Positions 35,118 through 44,036 are shown, counted from the stretch's first letter. The stretch: 64,000 bases of DNA from Paenibacillus artemisiicola (GCF_017652985.1 NZ_JAGGDJ010000014.1:1-64000), one strand, 5' to 3'. A program made the numbers and translations. The notes: generated by a model not told the origin, from the sequence alone.

Positions 35118-35591
35118 ATGACGAAGAACAAATTCGGTAAACTGATGATGAGCGTAACGGTGAGCTTTTCTTTATTGATGGGCGGCACGGCGGTCCTTCA
35201 GGCCAAACCGGCGCATGCGGCAATTTCTTCCTCGAAAGCGTCTGCGGTAATCGCTTCCGCTAAAAAATACATGGGCACGCCGTACAAATTCGACGCGTCC
35301 ACGTCGACGACCCGGGTGTTCGATTGCTCGTCGTTCACGAAGCGCGTCTTCGGCATGCACGGCGTCACGCTGCCGCGCTCGTCGCACGCCCAGTCGAAGG
35401 TCGGCAAGTACGTCAGCAAGAGCAATCTGAAGCCGGGCGATCTCGTGTTCTTCTATAGCCCGGTCCACCACGTCGGCATCTACATCGGCGGAGGCAAAGT
35501 CATCCACACGTACGGCAAGCCGGGCGTCACGATCTCCACGATCAACTCCGGCTGGTGGAAATCGCACTACGCGTTCGCGCGCCGCGTGTAG
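35118..35591 (+). CDS. Secreted NlpC/P60 peptidoglycan endopeptidase
   Basis: 157 residues. Signal peptide with Lys-rich start, hydrophobic core (MMSVTVSFSLLMGGTAVLQ) and an AHA|A cleavage site near residue 36. The NlpC/P60 domain has catalytic Cys in VFDCSSFTKRVF, His in PVHHVGIYIG and the third polar residue His in KVIHTYG. It cuts stem-peptide gamma-D-glutamyl bonds. ATG follows AAGGGGGAA. It has no extra wall-binding domain. Confidence 0.93.
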   Translation: MTKNKFGKLMMSVTVSFSLLMGGTAVLQAKPAHAAISSSKASAVIASAKKYMGTPYKFDASTSTTRVFDCSSFTKRVFGMHGVTLPRSSHAQSKVGKYVSKSNLKPGDLVFFYSPVHHVGIYIGGGKVIHTYGKPGVTISTINSGWWKSHYAFARRV

Positions 35592-35620
35592 CCTGGCAGC
35601 ACCTAACGCATCGAGAAGAC

Positions 35621-35660
35621 AAGAGCACCGTTTCCGCAAGCCGGAAACGGTGCTCTTTTT
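35621..35660. terminator. Bidirectional terminator between NlpC/P60 and CLC genes
   Basis: AAGAGCACCGTTTCCG / CGGAAACGGTGCTCTT: perfect 16-base stem with T runs, between convergent genes. Confidence 0.9.
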
Positions 35661-35663
35661 CGT

Positions 35664-36953
35664 TCAAGAAGATCGCGACCGGGCGGATTTTCTCCGGTTC
35701 AGCCGGTCGCGCAGCAGCGCGGCGCCGGGAAACCGAACGAAATACCGCGGCTTCGGCACGCCGCCTAGCTGCGCCCCGTAAATGCCCGCATGTCCGGAAA
35801 ACATATAACTGACCAAGCAAACGACGAGCATGTACGCCGCGCCGTCGGCGCCGAACAGCTCGAGGCCGAGGAAGAAGCAGGCCGCGGGCGCGTTGGCCGC
35901 GCCGCTGAATACGCCGATCAGCCCGAGACCGGCCAGAAACGAGGCCCCGAGATGAAGCAGCGGCGCCAGCGCGTTGCCGAGCGCCGCCCCGATCACGAAC
36001 AGCGGCGTCACTTCGCCGCCCATGAATCCGGAGCCGAGCGTGACGGCGGTGAATACCGTCTTCCACAGAAACGCGAGCGCGGACAGCGGCTCGTGAAAAG
36101 CCCGCACGAGCAGCGGCAGGCTGAGCCCGAGGTAATTCCGCGTGCCCGCGGCATACGTCAGGCCGATGACGAGCAAGCCCCCGGCGACGCTCCGCAGCCA
36201 CGCGCGCGCGATAAGCGCGGCCAGCCCGCGCTTGACCCAGCCGACGGCGAGCGTGAACAGCAGGCTCATCAGTCCGAAGAGCACCGCCGCCGCGATGATT
36301 TTCGCGAGCAGCGCCGCCGAGAAGACCGGGATGATCCCCAGCGCGTACTGCAGGTGGCGAATGCCCCACGCGCGGGTGACCGCGTCGCCGGCGAACGCCG
36401 CGACCGCGCACGGCACGATCGTCTTCGGCGAGATCCGGCGGCCCGGCGTCACGACTTCGAGCGCGAATGCGGCGCCGGCCAGCGGCGTGCCGAAGACGGA
36501 AGCGAATCCGCCCGCGACGCCGCTCATCAGCAGCGCGCGCCGGTCGGCGCCTTCCGCCCGGACCAGCCGGCCGAACGCTTCCGCGAGGCTGCCGCCCATC
36601 TGCACGGCGGTCCCTTCCCGGCCGGCGGAGCCGCCGAATAGATGCGTCGCCCACGTGCCGATCAGGACGAACGGCGCCATAACCGCGGATACCCGTTCCA
36701 AGCGCTCCGCGGGCGCGTCGCCCAACCGGATTTGTTCCACGATGAGATTGTTGCCTTTGCCGGCGCTGCCGCCGTAACGCGAATACAGCAAGCTGACGAG
36801 CGCGCCCGCCGGCGGAAGCAGCCACAAGAGCCAGGGCGCCGACAACCGGACGTCCGTCGCCCGGTCCAGCCCCCACAGGAAGAGCGCCGAGGCGCTTCCC
36901 GTCAAGCCGCCCATGACGGCGCCGTAGGCGAGCCAACGAATAACCGTGCGCAT
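35664..36953 (-). CDS. CLC-family anion transporter, fluoride (CLC-F)-like
   Basis: 429 residues, 10 or more membrane segments. The gating-glutamate motif reads GSAGREGTAVQMG where chloride CLCs have GREGP. The first anion-site loop is GKGNNLIVEQI rather than GSGIP, and the later loop is GSGFMGGEVTPLF. These substitutions resemble the CLC-F fluoride/proton antiporters. ATG at 36953 follows AGGAACGG. No fluoride riboswitch is visible upstream. CLC membership is firm; fluoride specificity is inference. Confidence 0.85.
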   Translation of the reverse strand: MRTVIRWLAYGAVMGGLTGSASALFLWGLDRATDVRLSAPWLLWLLPPAGALVSLLYSRYGGSAGKGNNLIVEQIRLGDAPAERLERVSAVMAPFVLIGTWATHLFGGSAGREGTAVQMGGSLAEAFGRLVRAEGADRRALLMSGVAGGFASVFGTPLAGAAFALEVVTPGRRISPKTIVPCAVAAFAGDAVTRAWGIRHLQYALGIIPVFSAALLAKIIAAAVLFGLMSLLFTLAVGWVKRGLAALIARAWLRSVAGGLLVIGLTYAAGTRNYLGLSLPLLVRAFHEPLSALAFLWKTVFTAVTLGSGFMGGEVTPLFVIGAALGNALAPLLHLGASFLAGLGLIGVFSGAANAPAACFFLGLELFGADGAAYMLVVCLVSYMFSGHAGIYGAQLGGVPKPRYFVRFPGAALLRDRLNRRKSARSRSS

Positions 36954-37083
36954 GATTCCGTTCCTATTGCCTATGATGCCCGAACGAACGATAGGCCCCT
37001 TCCGTTTTTCTCCATGATATAGCGGACGGCGGCATACGGCAATCAAATTGCGTCGGTCGGGTATAAAAGGCATGCAAAAGCGT

Positions 37084-37103
37084 CCATCCTAGACGAAGGA
37101 TGG
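37084..37103 (+). repeat. Hairpin overlapping the DUF1540 ribosome site
   Basis: CCATCCT-agacga-AGGATGG; the 3' arm runs into the ribosome-binding GGAGGTG, so folding could limit translation. Confidence 0.45.
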
Positions 37104-37117
37104 AGGTGAATACGCTC

Positions 37118-37273
37118 ATGGCGAAAGATGTATTGTGCGAAGTGAATTCCTGCAAATATTGGGCAGCCGGCAACCAATGCAACGCCTCATCGATTTATGT
37201 CGTGAACAACCGTGGCAAGCAGGCCCATAATTCCGAAGAAACCGACTGCAAAACGTTCGAACCGAAAATCTAA
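37118..37273 (+). CDS. DUF1540 small cysteine-rich protein
   Basis: 51 residues starting MAKDVLCEVNSCKYW. Four cysteines (Cys7, Cys12, Cys21, Cys44) match the DUF1540 pattern of Firmicutes, a likely metal-binding domain of unknown role. ATG has GGAGGTG 9 bases upstream. Confidence 0.85.
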   Translation: MAKDVLCEVNSCKYWAAGNQCNASSIYVVNNRGKQAHNSEETDCKTFEPKI

Positions 37274-37284
37274 AGCTGTTATGC

Positions 37285-37320
37285 GGGCCGCCTTTGCCTA
37301 GAAGGCGGCCCGCCTTCGTC
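37285..37320 (+). terminator. Possible terminator after DUF1540 gene
   Basis: GGGCCGCCTT / AAGGCGGCCC stem with 7-base loop followed by GCCTTCGTCT; strong stem but poor T tract. Confidence 0.55.
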
Positions 37321-37341
37321 TAGAAGTAGTATAGCCAAGGC

Positions 37342-37356
37342 TGATAATAATTATCA
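37342..37356. promoter_or_regulatory. Perfect Fur box with no obvious target gene
   Basis: TGATAAT-A-ATTATCA is the exact 7-1-7 inverted repeat bound by Fur in Bacillales. It lies between the ends of the convergent DUF1540 and ABC-exporter genes, not at a visible gene start. Confidence 0.75.
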
Positions 37357-37475
37357 GTGAGAATGGAAATCGGATATGATTTTTTCAACCGTTGGCTAGC
37401 GTCCCGCCCTGCCTTGCCTAGCGTCCCGCCATGGAGCCCGTTCCTTGCCGGGATGTCGTCTCACTGGCGAGAATC

Positions 37476-39443
37476 CTATGCGGTGTCCGGCGCCGCCGCT
37501 TCCCGCTCCTGCAGCCGGAGCTGCTGCGTCGCGAACTCGCGGTACATCGGATGCTCCCGCAGCAGCTCGTCGTGCGTGCCCCGTCCCGTGATTCGCCCCT
37601 TCTCGACGAAGACGATCTGGTCCGCGTCCACGACGGTGGACAGGCGATGCGCGATGACGAGCGTCGTCCGGCCGGCCATGAGGTTCTTGAGCGCCTCCTG
37701 CACGACGACCTCCGACTTGGAGTCGAGGCTCGAAGTCGCTTCGTCGAGCATCAGAATCTTCGGATCGCGCAGCAGCGCCCGCGCGATGGCGATCCGCTGG
37801 CGCTGGCCGCCCGAAAGCTTGATGCCGCGCTCGCCGACTTCCGTGTCGTACCCGTTCGGCAGCTCCCGGATGAAGACGTGTGCATACGCCATTTCCGCCG
37901 CGCGCGCAAGTTCTTCCCCGCTTACGGCGCGGTCGATGCCGTAGCAGATGTTCTCGCGGATCGTCCCCGCGATGAGCGGGCTTTCCTGCGAGACGTAGCC
38001 GATTTGCCGGCGCCACGACGACAAGGCGAAGCTGCCGATCTCGTCGCCGCCGAGCTTGATCGTTCCTCCCGTCGGCTCGTAATACCGCTCGAGCAGCGAG
38101 AACAGCGTCGTTTTGCCGCCGCCGCTCGGACCGACGACCGCCGCCACCGTGCCCGGCGCCACGTCGAACGCGACGTCCCGCAGCACCTGCTCGCCGCCTT
38201 CATAGCCGAAGCTCACGCCTTCGAACCGGATCGGCCGGTTCGCGTCCGCCACCTCTCCGCCCCGCTCGTGATCTTCTTCGTCCGCGTCCAGGATGTGCAC
38301 GATGCGTTCCGTCGCGCCGACCGTCTTCTTGAATTGCGTGAAGAAGGTGGAGATTTGCGACATCGGCATGACGATCTGAATGAGATACAGGATGAACGCG
38401 ACCAGCTCGCCCGCCGACAAGGCGCCGGACGATACCCGCATGCCGCCGTAGCCCACGATGACGACGAGCAGCATCATCATGACGAAAAACATGAGCGGCG
38501 CGATCAGGGCCTGAATCTTGGCCTCCCTGCGGCCGAAGCGGAACAGGCTCGAGATGCCCCGCTCCCCGGCGGCGTATTCCCGCGGCTCCGCGTTCATCGA
38601 CTTGACGAGCCGGATCTCCGACAGCACCTGGGTCAGCGTGGCCGTGAAGGAAGCCGTCTCGGTCTGGATCCCTTTGGACACGAGGTACATTTGACGGCCG
38701 AGCGGCACCATGAACAGCGCAGCGACGGGGATCACCCCCAGCATGACCGCCGTCATCCGCCAATCCATGTAGAACAGCACGACGACCGAGCCGGCGACGG
38801 AAATAATGCCGCTGAGGAACCCGGTGAAGTTCTCCGCGATCAGCTGCTTGACGATGCCGGTGTCGTTCGTCATCCGGCTGATCGTCTCGCCCGTCCGGTT
38901 GCGGTCGTAGTAGGCGACCGGCAGCTTCAGCAGCTTCCGCCACAGCTGGTCGCGCAAATTCGCCACGACGCGCTGGCCCGCGAGGTTCAGCATGTACATC
39001 GACACGCCGCTGACGACGGCTTGAAGAATGAAGACGCCGGCGAACGCGGCGATTTGGCCGAAGCCGAGACTGCTGACGTCGAAGCCGTCGACCAGCTTCT
39101 TCGTAAAGAGCGGGATGACGAGCGAGACCAGCGTGCCGCCGAGGCTCAGCGCGATCGCCGCCGCGATGAGCCGCTTGGACGGCTTCGTGCGGGCGAGCAG
39201 CTTCAGGAACAGCCGCCAGTTCCCTTTTCCTTCGCCTTTTCCTTCGCCTTTTTGTTCGCCTTCCCCTTCTCCTTTCCCGGAGCGGCTACGACTCGGCGTT
39301 CCCGCTTCCCCGCCGGCGGGTTCCTTGCCCCGGCCCGATGCATGACGCGCGGTTTCGGCTTTTCTATCATGCTCATCCGAGGGATGACGGTGATTTTCGG
39401 TCGATCCTGCAGCCTGTTGATCTTGGACGTGACGAGCTTCCAT
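37476..39443 (-). CDS. BmrA-like homodimeric ABC exporter with charged N-terminal extension
   Basis: 655 residues, a half-size ABC exporter: six membrane helices (about 90-380) then ATPase domain with Walker [11 protein letters not shown]-loop, signature KLSGGQRQR, Walker [13 protein letters not shown] and H-loop AHRLSTV. BmrA-type proteins expel drugs or lipids as homodimers. The first 75 residues are an unusual hydrophilic extension ending in a Lys-Gly-Glu repeat ([19 protein letters not shown]). ATG at 39443 is supported by AGGAAGG 6 bases upstream, so the extension is probably translated. Confidence 0.9.
   Translation of the reverse strand: MEARHVQDQQAAGSTENHRHPSDEHDRKAETARHASGRGKEPAGGEAGTPSRSRSGKGEGEGEQKGEGKGEGKGNWRLFLKLLARTKPSKRLIAAAIALSLGGTLVSLVIPLFTKKLVDGFDVSSLGFGQIAAFAGVFILQAVVSGVSMYMLNLAGQRVVANLRDQLWRKLLKLPVAYYDRNRTGETISRMTNDTGIVKQLIAENFTGFLSGIISVAGSVVVLFYMDWRMTAVMLGVIPVAALFMVPLGRQMYLVSKGIQTETASFTATLTQVLSEIRLVKSMNAEPREYAAGERGISSLFRFGRREAKIQALIAPLMFFVMMMLLVVIVGYGGMRVSSGALSAGELVAFILYLIQIVMPMSQISTFFTQFKKTVGATERIVHILDADEEDHERGGEVADANRPIRFEGVSFGYEGGEQVLRDVAFDVAPGTVAAVVGPSGGGKTTLFSLLERYYEPTGGTIKLGGDEIGSFALSSWRRQIGYVSQESPLIAGTIRENICYGIDRAVSGEELARAAEMAYAHVFIRELPNGYDTEVGERGIKLSGGQRQRIAIARALLRDPKILMLDEATSSLDSKSEVVVQEALKNLMAGRTTLVIAHRLSTVVDADQIVFVEKGRITGRGTHDELLREHPMYREFATQQLRLQEREAAAPDTA
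39229..39282 (-). repeat. Degenerate short tandem repeat inside the ABC exporter N-terminus
   Basis: Repeated GGCGAAGGAAAA-like units encode the Lys-Gly-Glu tract; such repeats can expand or contract. Confidence 0.6.
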
Positions 39444-39679
39444 GGCATTCCTTCCTTTCGCGCCTCTTCGGCGTTCCCTTCGCTAGCTTGCCGATTCAGC
39501 ATAACGTTCGATTTTGAACGGAATATGAACAGTCCCGGCACGCGGCGCGCGCAATCCGGAGACCGAAAATTGGACTATACGCGGCGCGCGAGAAATGCTT
39601 CAATAGAGAAGAACGGACCGGCTTGTCCTGCAAGCGGTTCCATTGCATTCATATCCTTGTAGGGGAGGCTTCATTCGCC

Positions 39680-40453
39680 ATGGCATTGATTCAATGCGAC
39701 TTCTTCTCCGACGTGCTCGGCTTATCCAGCTCGATGTACGTCATCCTGCCGCAAAACGCGCAATCGCAAATCGGAATGGAATCGAAGGCAACCCAGCGCA
39801 AGCATAAGACGCTGTTCCTGCTGCACGGCTTGTCCGACGACCATACGATCTGGCTGCGCCGCACGTCGATCGAGCGCTACGTCGCGCCGCTCGGCCTCGC
39901 GGTCGTCATGCCGGCCGTCCACCGCAGCTTCTACACCGATATGGCGAGCGGCGGCGATTATTGGACGTTCGTCAGCGAAGAGCTGCCGGCGCTGGCCCGC
40001 TCCTTCTTCCCGCTGTCGGACCGCCGCGAGGACAACTTCGTCGCCGGCTTGTCGATGGGCGGCTACGGCGCGTTCAAGCTCGCGCTCAATAAGCCGGAGC
40101 AGTACGCCGCGGCCGCCAGCCTGTCCGGCGCGCTCGACGTGTCGACGTTCGAGGAACGCGCGCCGGTCGATTTCGGGCGGATCTTCGGCACGGCCGACGT
40201 CGTGAACGGGCTACCGAACAACCTGTTCCTGGCCGCCGAGACGCTGAAGGCATCCGGCCGGCCGATTCCGCGGCTCTATCAATATTGCGGCACCGAGGAT
40301 TTCCTCTACGAGGACAACGTGAAGTTCCGCCGGCACGCGGACGCGCTCGGACTGCCGCTCACCTACGAGGAAGCGCCGGGCGAGCACAGCTGGGAGTATT
40401 GGGACGAATACATCCAGCACGTGCTGAAATGGCTGCCGCTCGGCGAGGAATAG
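39680..40453 (+). CDS. Esterase family protein (tributyrin esterase / S-formylglutathione-hydrolase-like)
   Basis: 257 residues, alpha/beta hydrolase: oxyanion region [13 protein letters not shown], nucleophile Ser in GLSMGGYGA, Asp in CGTEDFLY and His in [10 protein letters not shown]. Relatives include EstA-type esterases; with no glutathione pathway visible, a short-chain carboxylesterase is likelier. ATG at 39680 follows AGGGGAGG. It is divergent from the ABC exporter. Confidence 0.88.
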   Translation: MALIQCDFFSDVLGLSSSMYVILPQNAQSQIGMESKATQRKHKTLFLLHGLSDDHTIWLRRTSIERYVAPLGLAVVMPAVHRSFYTDMASGGDYWTFVSEELPALARSFFPLSDRREDNFVAGLSMGGYGAFKLALNKPEQYAAAASLSGALDVSTFEERAPVDFGRIFGTADVVNGLPNNLFLAAETLKASGRPIPRLYQYCGTEDFLYEDNVKFRRHADALGLPLTYEEAPGEHSWEYWDEYIQHVLKWLPLGEE

Positions 40454-40461
40454 GCACCGAC

Positions 40462-40519
40462 GGTTACGCATGGTTAGTCATGGTTACGCATGGTTAGTCA
40501 TGGTTGTCATGGTTAGCCA
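40462..40519 (+). repeat. Tandem repeat after the esterase gene
   Basis: Two perfect 20-base copies (40462-40481 and 40482-40501) of GGTTACGCATGGTTAGTCAT, then a partial copy. Each copy is itself two 10-base ATGGTTA units. Confidence 0.85.
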
Positions 40520-40578
40520 AGGCTCGGCAAGGCCCGCTCCTCGTGCTTCGAGGCTCGAAGCCCTTCGCCGGGCGCGCG

Positions 40579-40627
40579 CAAAAAACCGCAAGGGAGAGGC
40601 CGCTTGCCTCGTCCTTGCGGTTTTTTG
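40579..40627. terminator. Bidirectional terminator between esterase and propeller genes
   Basis: AAAAAACCGCAAGG / CCTTGCGGTTTTTT stem with a 20-base loop. Confidence 0.88.
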
Positions 40628-40647
40628 CTTTTGCCGTTCGACCCCTG

Positions 40648-41982
40648 CTAGCCCTGCAGCAGAATCGGGGATACCGCCACGCCGGACGGAAAGCTGCCCG
40701 TCGGCAGGATCGCGATCGGCAGTTGGCTGGCCACCTCGATGACCGCTACGTACCCGAACGTCAAAATCGTCACGTACAGTTTGAGTCCGTCCGCGGTCAC
40801 CGCGATGTCGCTCGCGTTGCTGCCCTGGGGCAGCTCGATCTTGGTCAAAATCTCGTTTCGCGACAGGTTGACCGCGACGATCTCGTCCGAACCCCGGCAG
40901 GCCACGTACGCCAGCGCGCCGTCGGGGGTGACGGCGAGCTGCTGCGGGTCGCTGTCGATCTCCAGCTGGATGACGGCCGAGACGGCATGCGTCGCGGTTT
41001 GGATGCAATAGACCCGGTCGTGATAGACGTCGGTCACGTAGGCGCGCGTTCCGTCCGGGGAGAGCGCGATCGCCGACGGCTTCGCCCCGAACGGCAGCTT
41101 GATCGTCACGCCGACGCCCAGCGTCTCCGCGTCGATCACCGCGATCGTGCCGCGGTTGATGAGGCAGCAGTACGCCCGTTTCCCGTCCGGCGACACGGCG
41201 ACCGACGCGGGATCGCTGCCCGCTGGCATGGCGATAAGCTTGATCAGCGACCTGGCGTCGGTATCGAAGACGGCGACGTAATCGCGGATGACCGTCGTGA
41301 CGTACGCCCGGGCGCCGACGGGCGAAACCGCGACCGCGATCGGCACGGCTTCCTGGGGAAACGTCAGCTCGCCGCACACCTCGTGGGTGAGCGTGTCGAC
41401 GACGCGGACCGTTTTGTCGCCTTGGCAGGTGACGTACACCTCCCGGCCGTCCGGCGTGAACGACAGCTTGCGCGGACTGCTGCCCGCCGGCAGCGGGATC
41501 GCGGCGACCCGCGCGTTCGTGTCGGTCTGCAGGACCGTGAGCGAATGCTGGGTGTGATTCGCGATGTACGCGTGCAGGATGTCGTCCGTCCCGGCGGGCA
41601 GCAGCTTGAGACGGTGCTGCGCGATGACGGCGCCCTTCTCGTCCAGCTCCGCCAGCGTCGCCGCGACCTCCCCCGCCGCGAGTCCGCTGACGGTTACGCG
41701 AATGCCGTAGACGGCCTCCAGCAGCACGTCCCGCGAGACGAAATACATGCTCCGGTCGCGTCCCGCCGGACTTAGCTGCACGGTCGCCAGCGATTCCGTC
41801 TGCATCCGGCCGAAGCCCGTCTCGTGCCCGCCCGTTCCCTGCGCGCTTCCCGCCGGCGATGCCGTGTACAGCTGCACGGCCGCCCTTGCCCCCTGTCTGC
41901 CCCGATTCATGACGCTGATGCTCAAGCTCGCCGTACGCCGCTTTTCCCGATTATACAGAAGTCCCGTGTCCAATACCGGCAA
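40648..41982 (-). CDS. Seven-bladed YVTN-type beta-propeller protein
   Basis: 444 residues. Residues about 1-145 form a beta-rich N-terminal domain. Residues about 148-440 hold seven repeats of roughly 42 residues, each with an AYVT/YVAC strand, a V-V-D strand and a P-x-G-S-x-P turn, typical of YVTN propellers. The start is TTG at 41982 with AGGAGG 8 bases upstream. There is no signal peptide, unlike most surface YVTN proteins. Role unknown; probably binding or scaffolding. Confidence 0.85.
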   Translation of the reverse strand: MPVLDTGLLYNREKRRTASLSISVMNRGRQGARAAVQLYTASPAGSAQGTGGHETGFGRMQTESLATVQLSPAGRDRSMYFVSRDVLLEAVYGIRVTVSGLAAGEVAATLAELDEKGAVIAQHRLKLLPAGTDDILHAYIANHTQHSLTVLQTDTNARVAAIPLPAGSSPRKLSFTPDGREVYVTCQGDKTVRVVDTLTHEVCGELTFPQEAVPIAVAVSPVGARAYVTTVIRDYVAVFDTDARSLIKLIAMPAGSDPASVAVSPDGKRAYCCLINRGTIAVIDAETLGVGVTIKLPFGAKPSAIALSPDGTRAYVTDVYHDRVYCIQTATHAVSAVIQLEIDSDPQQLAVTPDGALAYVACRGSDEIVAVNLSRNEILTKIELPQGSNASDIAVTADGLKLYVTILTFGYVAVIEVASQLPIAILPTGSFPSGVAVSPILLQG

Positions 41983-42081
41983 AGGTGACGCCTCCTCTAT
42001 TCTTCCATTCCTCTATTCTATGACGCGGGGAATCGAATGGAGCGGGGCATCCTCCTAGGCCCGGCTGGTAGATTGCAGCGC

Positions 42082-42117
42082 AAAAAGAGGCGTTCCCGCG
42101 AGTCGGGAAACGCCTCC
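42082..42117 (-). terminator. Terminator after the 76-residue gene
   Basis: GGCGTTTCCCG / CGGGAACGCC stem followed by TCTTTTTG on the minus strand, 40 bases past the stop. Confidence 0.8.
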
Positions 42118-42154
42118 GTGCCGCGCATCGCGGCCGGAATCCGGCCCGCGCCGG

Positions 42155-42385
42155 TCAGCCCTGCGGCCCGTCCGCCAGCAGCGCGCGGATCTCTTCCAGC
42201 CGGGCGATCATCGTCTTCAGCTCGACCGCCAAAAAATCCTCGTCCGCGGCGCGGAACGCCTCGCGCAGCGCCGTCAGCCGCTCGACCGCGTCCGGCAGCA
42301 GCCGGAACGCCTGCTCCGCGTGCCGGTAATAGGGATGCGCGGCATCCGCGGCTTGCGGTACGGCATCTTTATCGTTGGTGCTCAC
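42155..42385 (-). CDS. Hypothetical small helical protein
   Basis: 76 residues, almost entirely amphipathic helix (HAEQAFRLLPDAVERLTALR and LAVELKTMIARLEEIRALL). The start is GTG at 42385 with GGAGGAG 9 bases upstream; the ATG inside that gap is out of frame. I do not recognise the family. About 260 bases upstream, to uraD, show nothing notable. Confidence 0.65.
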   Translation of the reverse strand: MSTNDKDAVPQAADAAHPYYRHAEQAFRLLPDAVERLTALREAFRAADEDFLAVELKTMIARLEEIRALLADGPQG

Positions 42386-42644
42386 TTTCCATCGCTCCTC
42401 CGTCGGTTCATCGGTTCGTCTCACTCTATCATCCGGAAGAAGGTCTGTAAAGCGGCCGACGGATGACGCGGAAGCCCGATGATCCAGCGGAGGACGCTTG
42501 CCGTCCCCCGCGTACGCCGATTCCGGAATCGCGGGCACAACGAGCGACGACCTTGCGTGCCGTGCGATAAGGGAGCACGTCGCGCTTGCCATAGAATAAC
42601 GCGCGTCCGATGCGCAATCGCGAATGTCGCCATCCTCTTCGCCG

Positions 42645-43145
42645 TTACTCCTCCACGCGGTCGCGCAGCCTCAGCTCCGCGATGCGCCCCGCTTCGGCCA
42701 ACGCCTGCCTCCGCTCCATGCCGCCGTCGTTCTCCAGCCTGCGGGCCATCGCGGCCAGAATGTCGGCCTTCGTCTTCCCCCGCACGGCGATGATGAACGG
42801 GAAGCCGTGCTTCGACGCATACGCGGCGTTCAGGTCGGCGAACCGGCCGGATTCGTCGGGCGTCAGCGCATCCAACCCCGCCGAACGCCGCTCCGCCGCC
42901 GATTCGTCCGTCATGGCCGCGCGCGGCGCCAGGCCGGGATGCGCCCGCAGCAGCGCGAGCGTCTGCTCCTCGGTCGCCTCGCCCACCGCGTGCATCATCG
43001 CCTCGTGCAGCTCGCGGAGCGAACGGAACGGCCGGTACGGCCAGATCCGCTCCGCCACCCACGGCGAATGCTCGAATATCGCGCCCAGCTCGCCGATGAA
43101 TCGCTCGCGGCTCAGCGTATTCAACTGCCACAATTGGATGCTCAT
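42645..43145 (-). CDS. uraD: OHCU decarboxylase (UraD)
   Basis: 166 residues: N-terminal LNTLSRERFIGELGAIFEHSPWVAER, catalytic His in LLRAHPGLAPR, and YASKHGFPFIIAVRGKTK, all characteristic of 2-oxo-4-hydroxy-4-carboxy-5-ureidoimidazoline decarboxylase. It forms S-allantoin in urate breakdown. It is translationally coupled (ATGA) to the 69-residue gene upstream, in a GlnR/TnrA-type operon. Urate oxidase and HIU hydrolase are not in the window. Confidence 0.93.
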   Translation of the reverse strand: MSIQLWQLNTLSRERFIGELGAIFEHSPWVAERIWPYRPFRSLRELHEAMMHAVGEATEEQTLALLRAHPGLAPRAAMTDESAAERRSAGLDALTPDESGRFADLNAAYASKHGFPFIIAVRGKTKADILAAMARRLENDGGMERRQALAEAGRIAELRLRDRVEE

Positions 43146-43351
43146 CTCCGGCCTCCCTTGCGAGCCGGCGCCGCTTCCGCGCGGCCGGCACAGCCTTCCG
43201 TCGTCATCAGGACGATGCCCTGTTCCGGCAGGAACCGGTCTTCGCCGTCCGCCGGCAGCGCGCCGAACGGCATCGTGCCGTCGGTCCGCGCCGTCCTTCG
43301 GAATTCGATGTCGCTTCGCAATAAGCCGATATGGCGCTTCCCGTCATTCAT
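43142..43351 (-). CDS. Small uncharacterised protein between MocA-like gene and uraD
   Basis: 69 residues, no recognised domain. The start ATG has a strong AAAGGAGG 7 bases upstream, and its stop overlaps uraD's start, so it is translated or acts as a coupling ORF. The N-terminal half (LRSDIEFRRTARTDGTMPFG) is fairly hydrophilic and the C-terminus is basic. Confidence 0.6.
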   Translation of the reverse strand: MNDGKRHIGLLRSDIEFRRTARTDGTMPFGALPADGEDRFLPEQGIVLMTTEGCAGRAEAAPARKGGRR

Positions 43352-43397
43352 GCGGCTCCCTCCTTTGGTTCCGTAATCCCGATCCCGGCCCTCTGCC

Positions 43398-44036
43398 TTA
43401 TCGTGCTCTGGCCTGCACCTGCGACCAGATCAGCCTTGCCTTCTCCAGCTGCGCCTTCGTGTCGATGTCGACGAACGCCCACTCCGCGGCGCAGCGCACG
43501 GCTCTCCCCCGATACTCCGGCGATTGCAGCAGCGCCCGCACGCCGGCGTCTCCCTCCAGCCGGCATAGCCGGTCGAACATGGTCTTGTTGAACAGCACGG
43601 GAAACGCCGATACGCCGTCGCAGCCGCTCGCGACGAAATCCGCGGCCGGATCCTCGCGGAAGACGGACGCTAACCGCCGGAGCAGCGAAACCGACACGAA
43701 CGGCTGGTCGGCCAGCGCGACGAGCACCGCGTCCGGTTCGTCCGGCAGCAGTGCCTGCATGCCGATGCGAATGGAGCGCGACATGCCTTCGCGCGCATCC
43801 CTGCACGGGGCGATGCGGAACTTCGGCAGCCGGGCGCGGCCCGCCGCGCCGTCGTACAGCCACAGCAGCGGATCCTCCGGCCGGACGACGACGACGATCG
43901 GCTGAAAGCCGCCGCGCCGCACCTCGAGCAATCCGCGGCTGCCGAGCGTCACGCCGGGCGCGAGCTCGAGCGGCAGCTTCGCCTCGCCCATTCGCCGGCT
44001 GAAGCCGGCCGCCAAATAAATCGCGCCGATTTTCAC
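43398..44036 (-). CDS. MocA/PucB-like molybdenum cofactor nucleotidyltransferase
   Basis: 212 residues, MobA/MocA fold: N-terminal IYLAAGFSRRMGEAKLPLEL is the nucleotide-binding loop, and ALADQPFV carries the metal-binding Asp. MocA transfers CMP to molybdopterin; PucB does this job for xanthine dehydrogenase in Bacillus. Co-transcription with uraD supports PucB-like function in purine catabolism. The start is GTG at 44036, 6 bases after AGGAAGG. Confidence 0.85.
   Translation of the reverse strand: MKIGAIYLAAGFSRRMGEAKLPLELAPGVTLGSRGLLEVRRGGFQPIVVVVRPEDPLLWLYDGAAGRARLPKFRIAPCRDAREGMSRSIRIGMQALLPDEPDAVLVALADQPFVSVSLLRRLASVFREDPAADFVASGCDGVSAFPVLFNKTMFDRLCRLEGDAGVRALLQSPEYRGRAVRCAAEWAFVDIDTKAQLEKARLIWSQVQARAR

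Noticed and set aside
35542..36936. Minus-strand 464-codon frame overlapping the CLC gene
   Set aside because: Arg/Gly-rich alternative frame of the CLC gene; no membrane segments, no ribosome site.
36954..37110. Fluoride riboswitch upstream of the CLC gene
   Set aside because: None of the conserved crcB blocks are visible on the minus strand.
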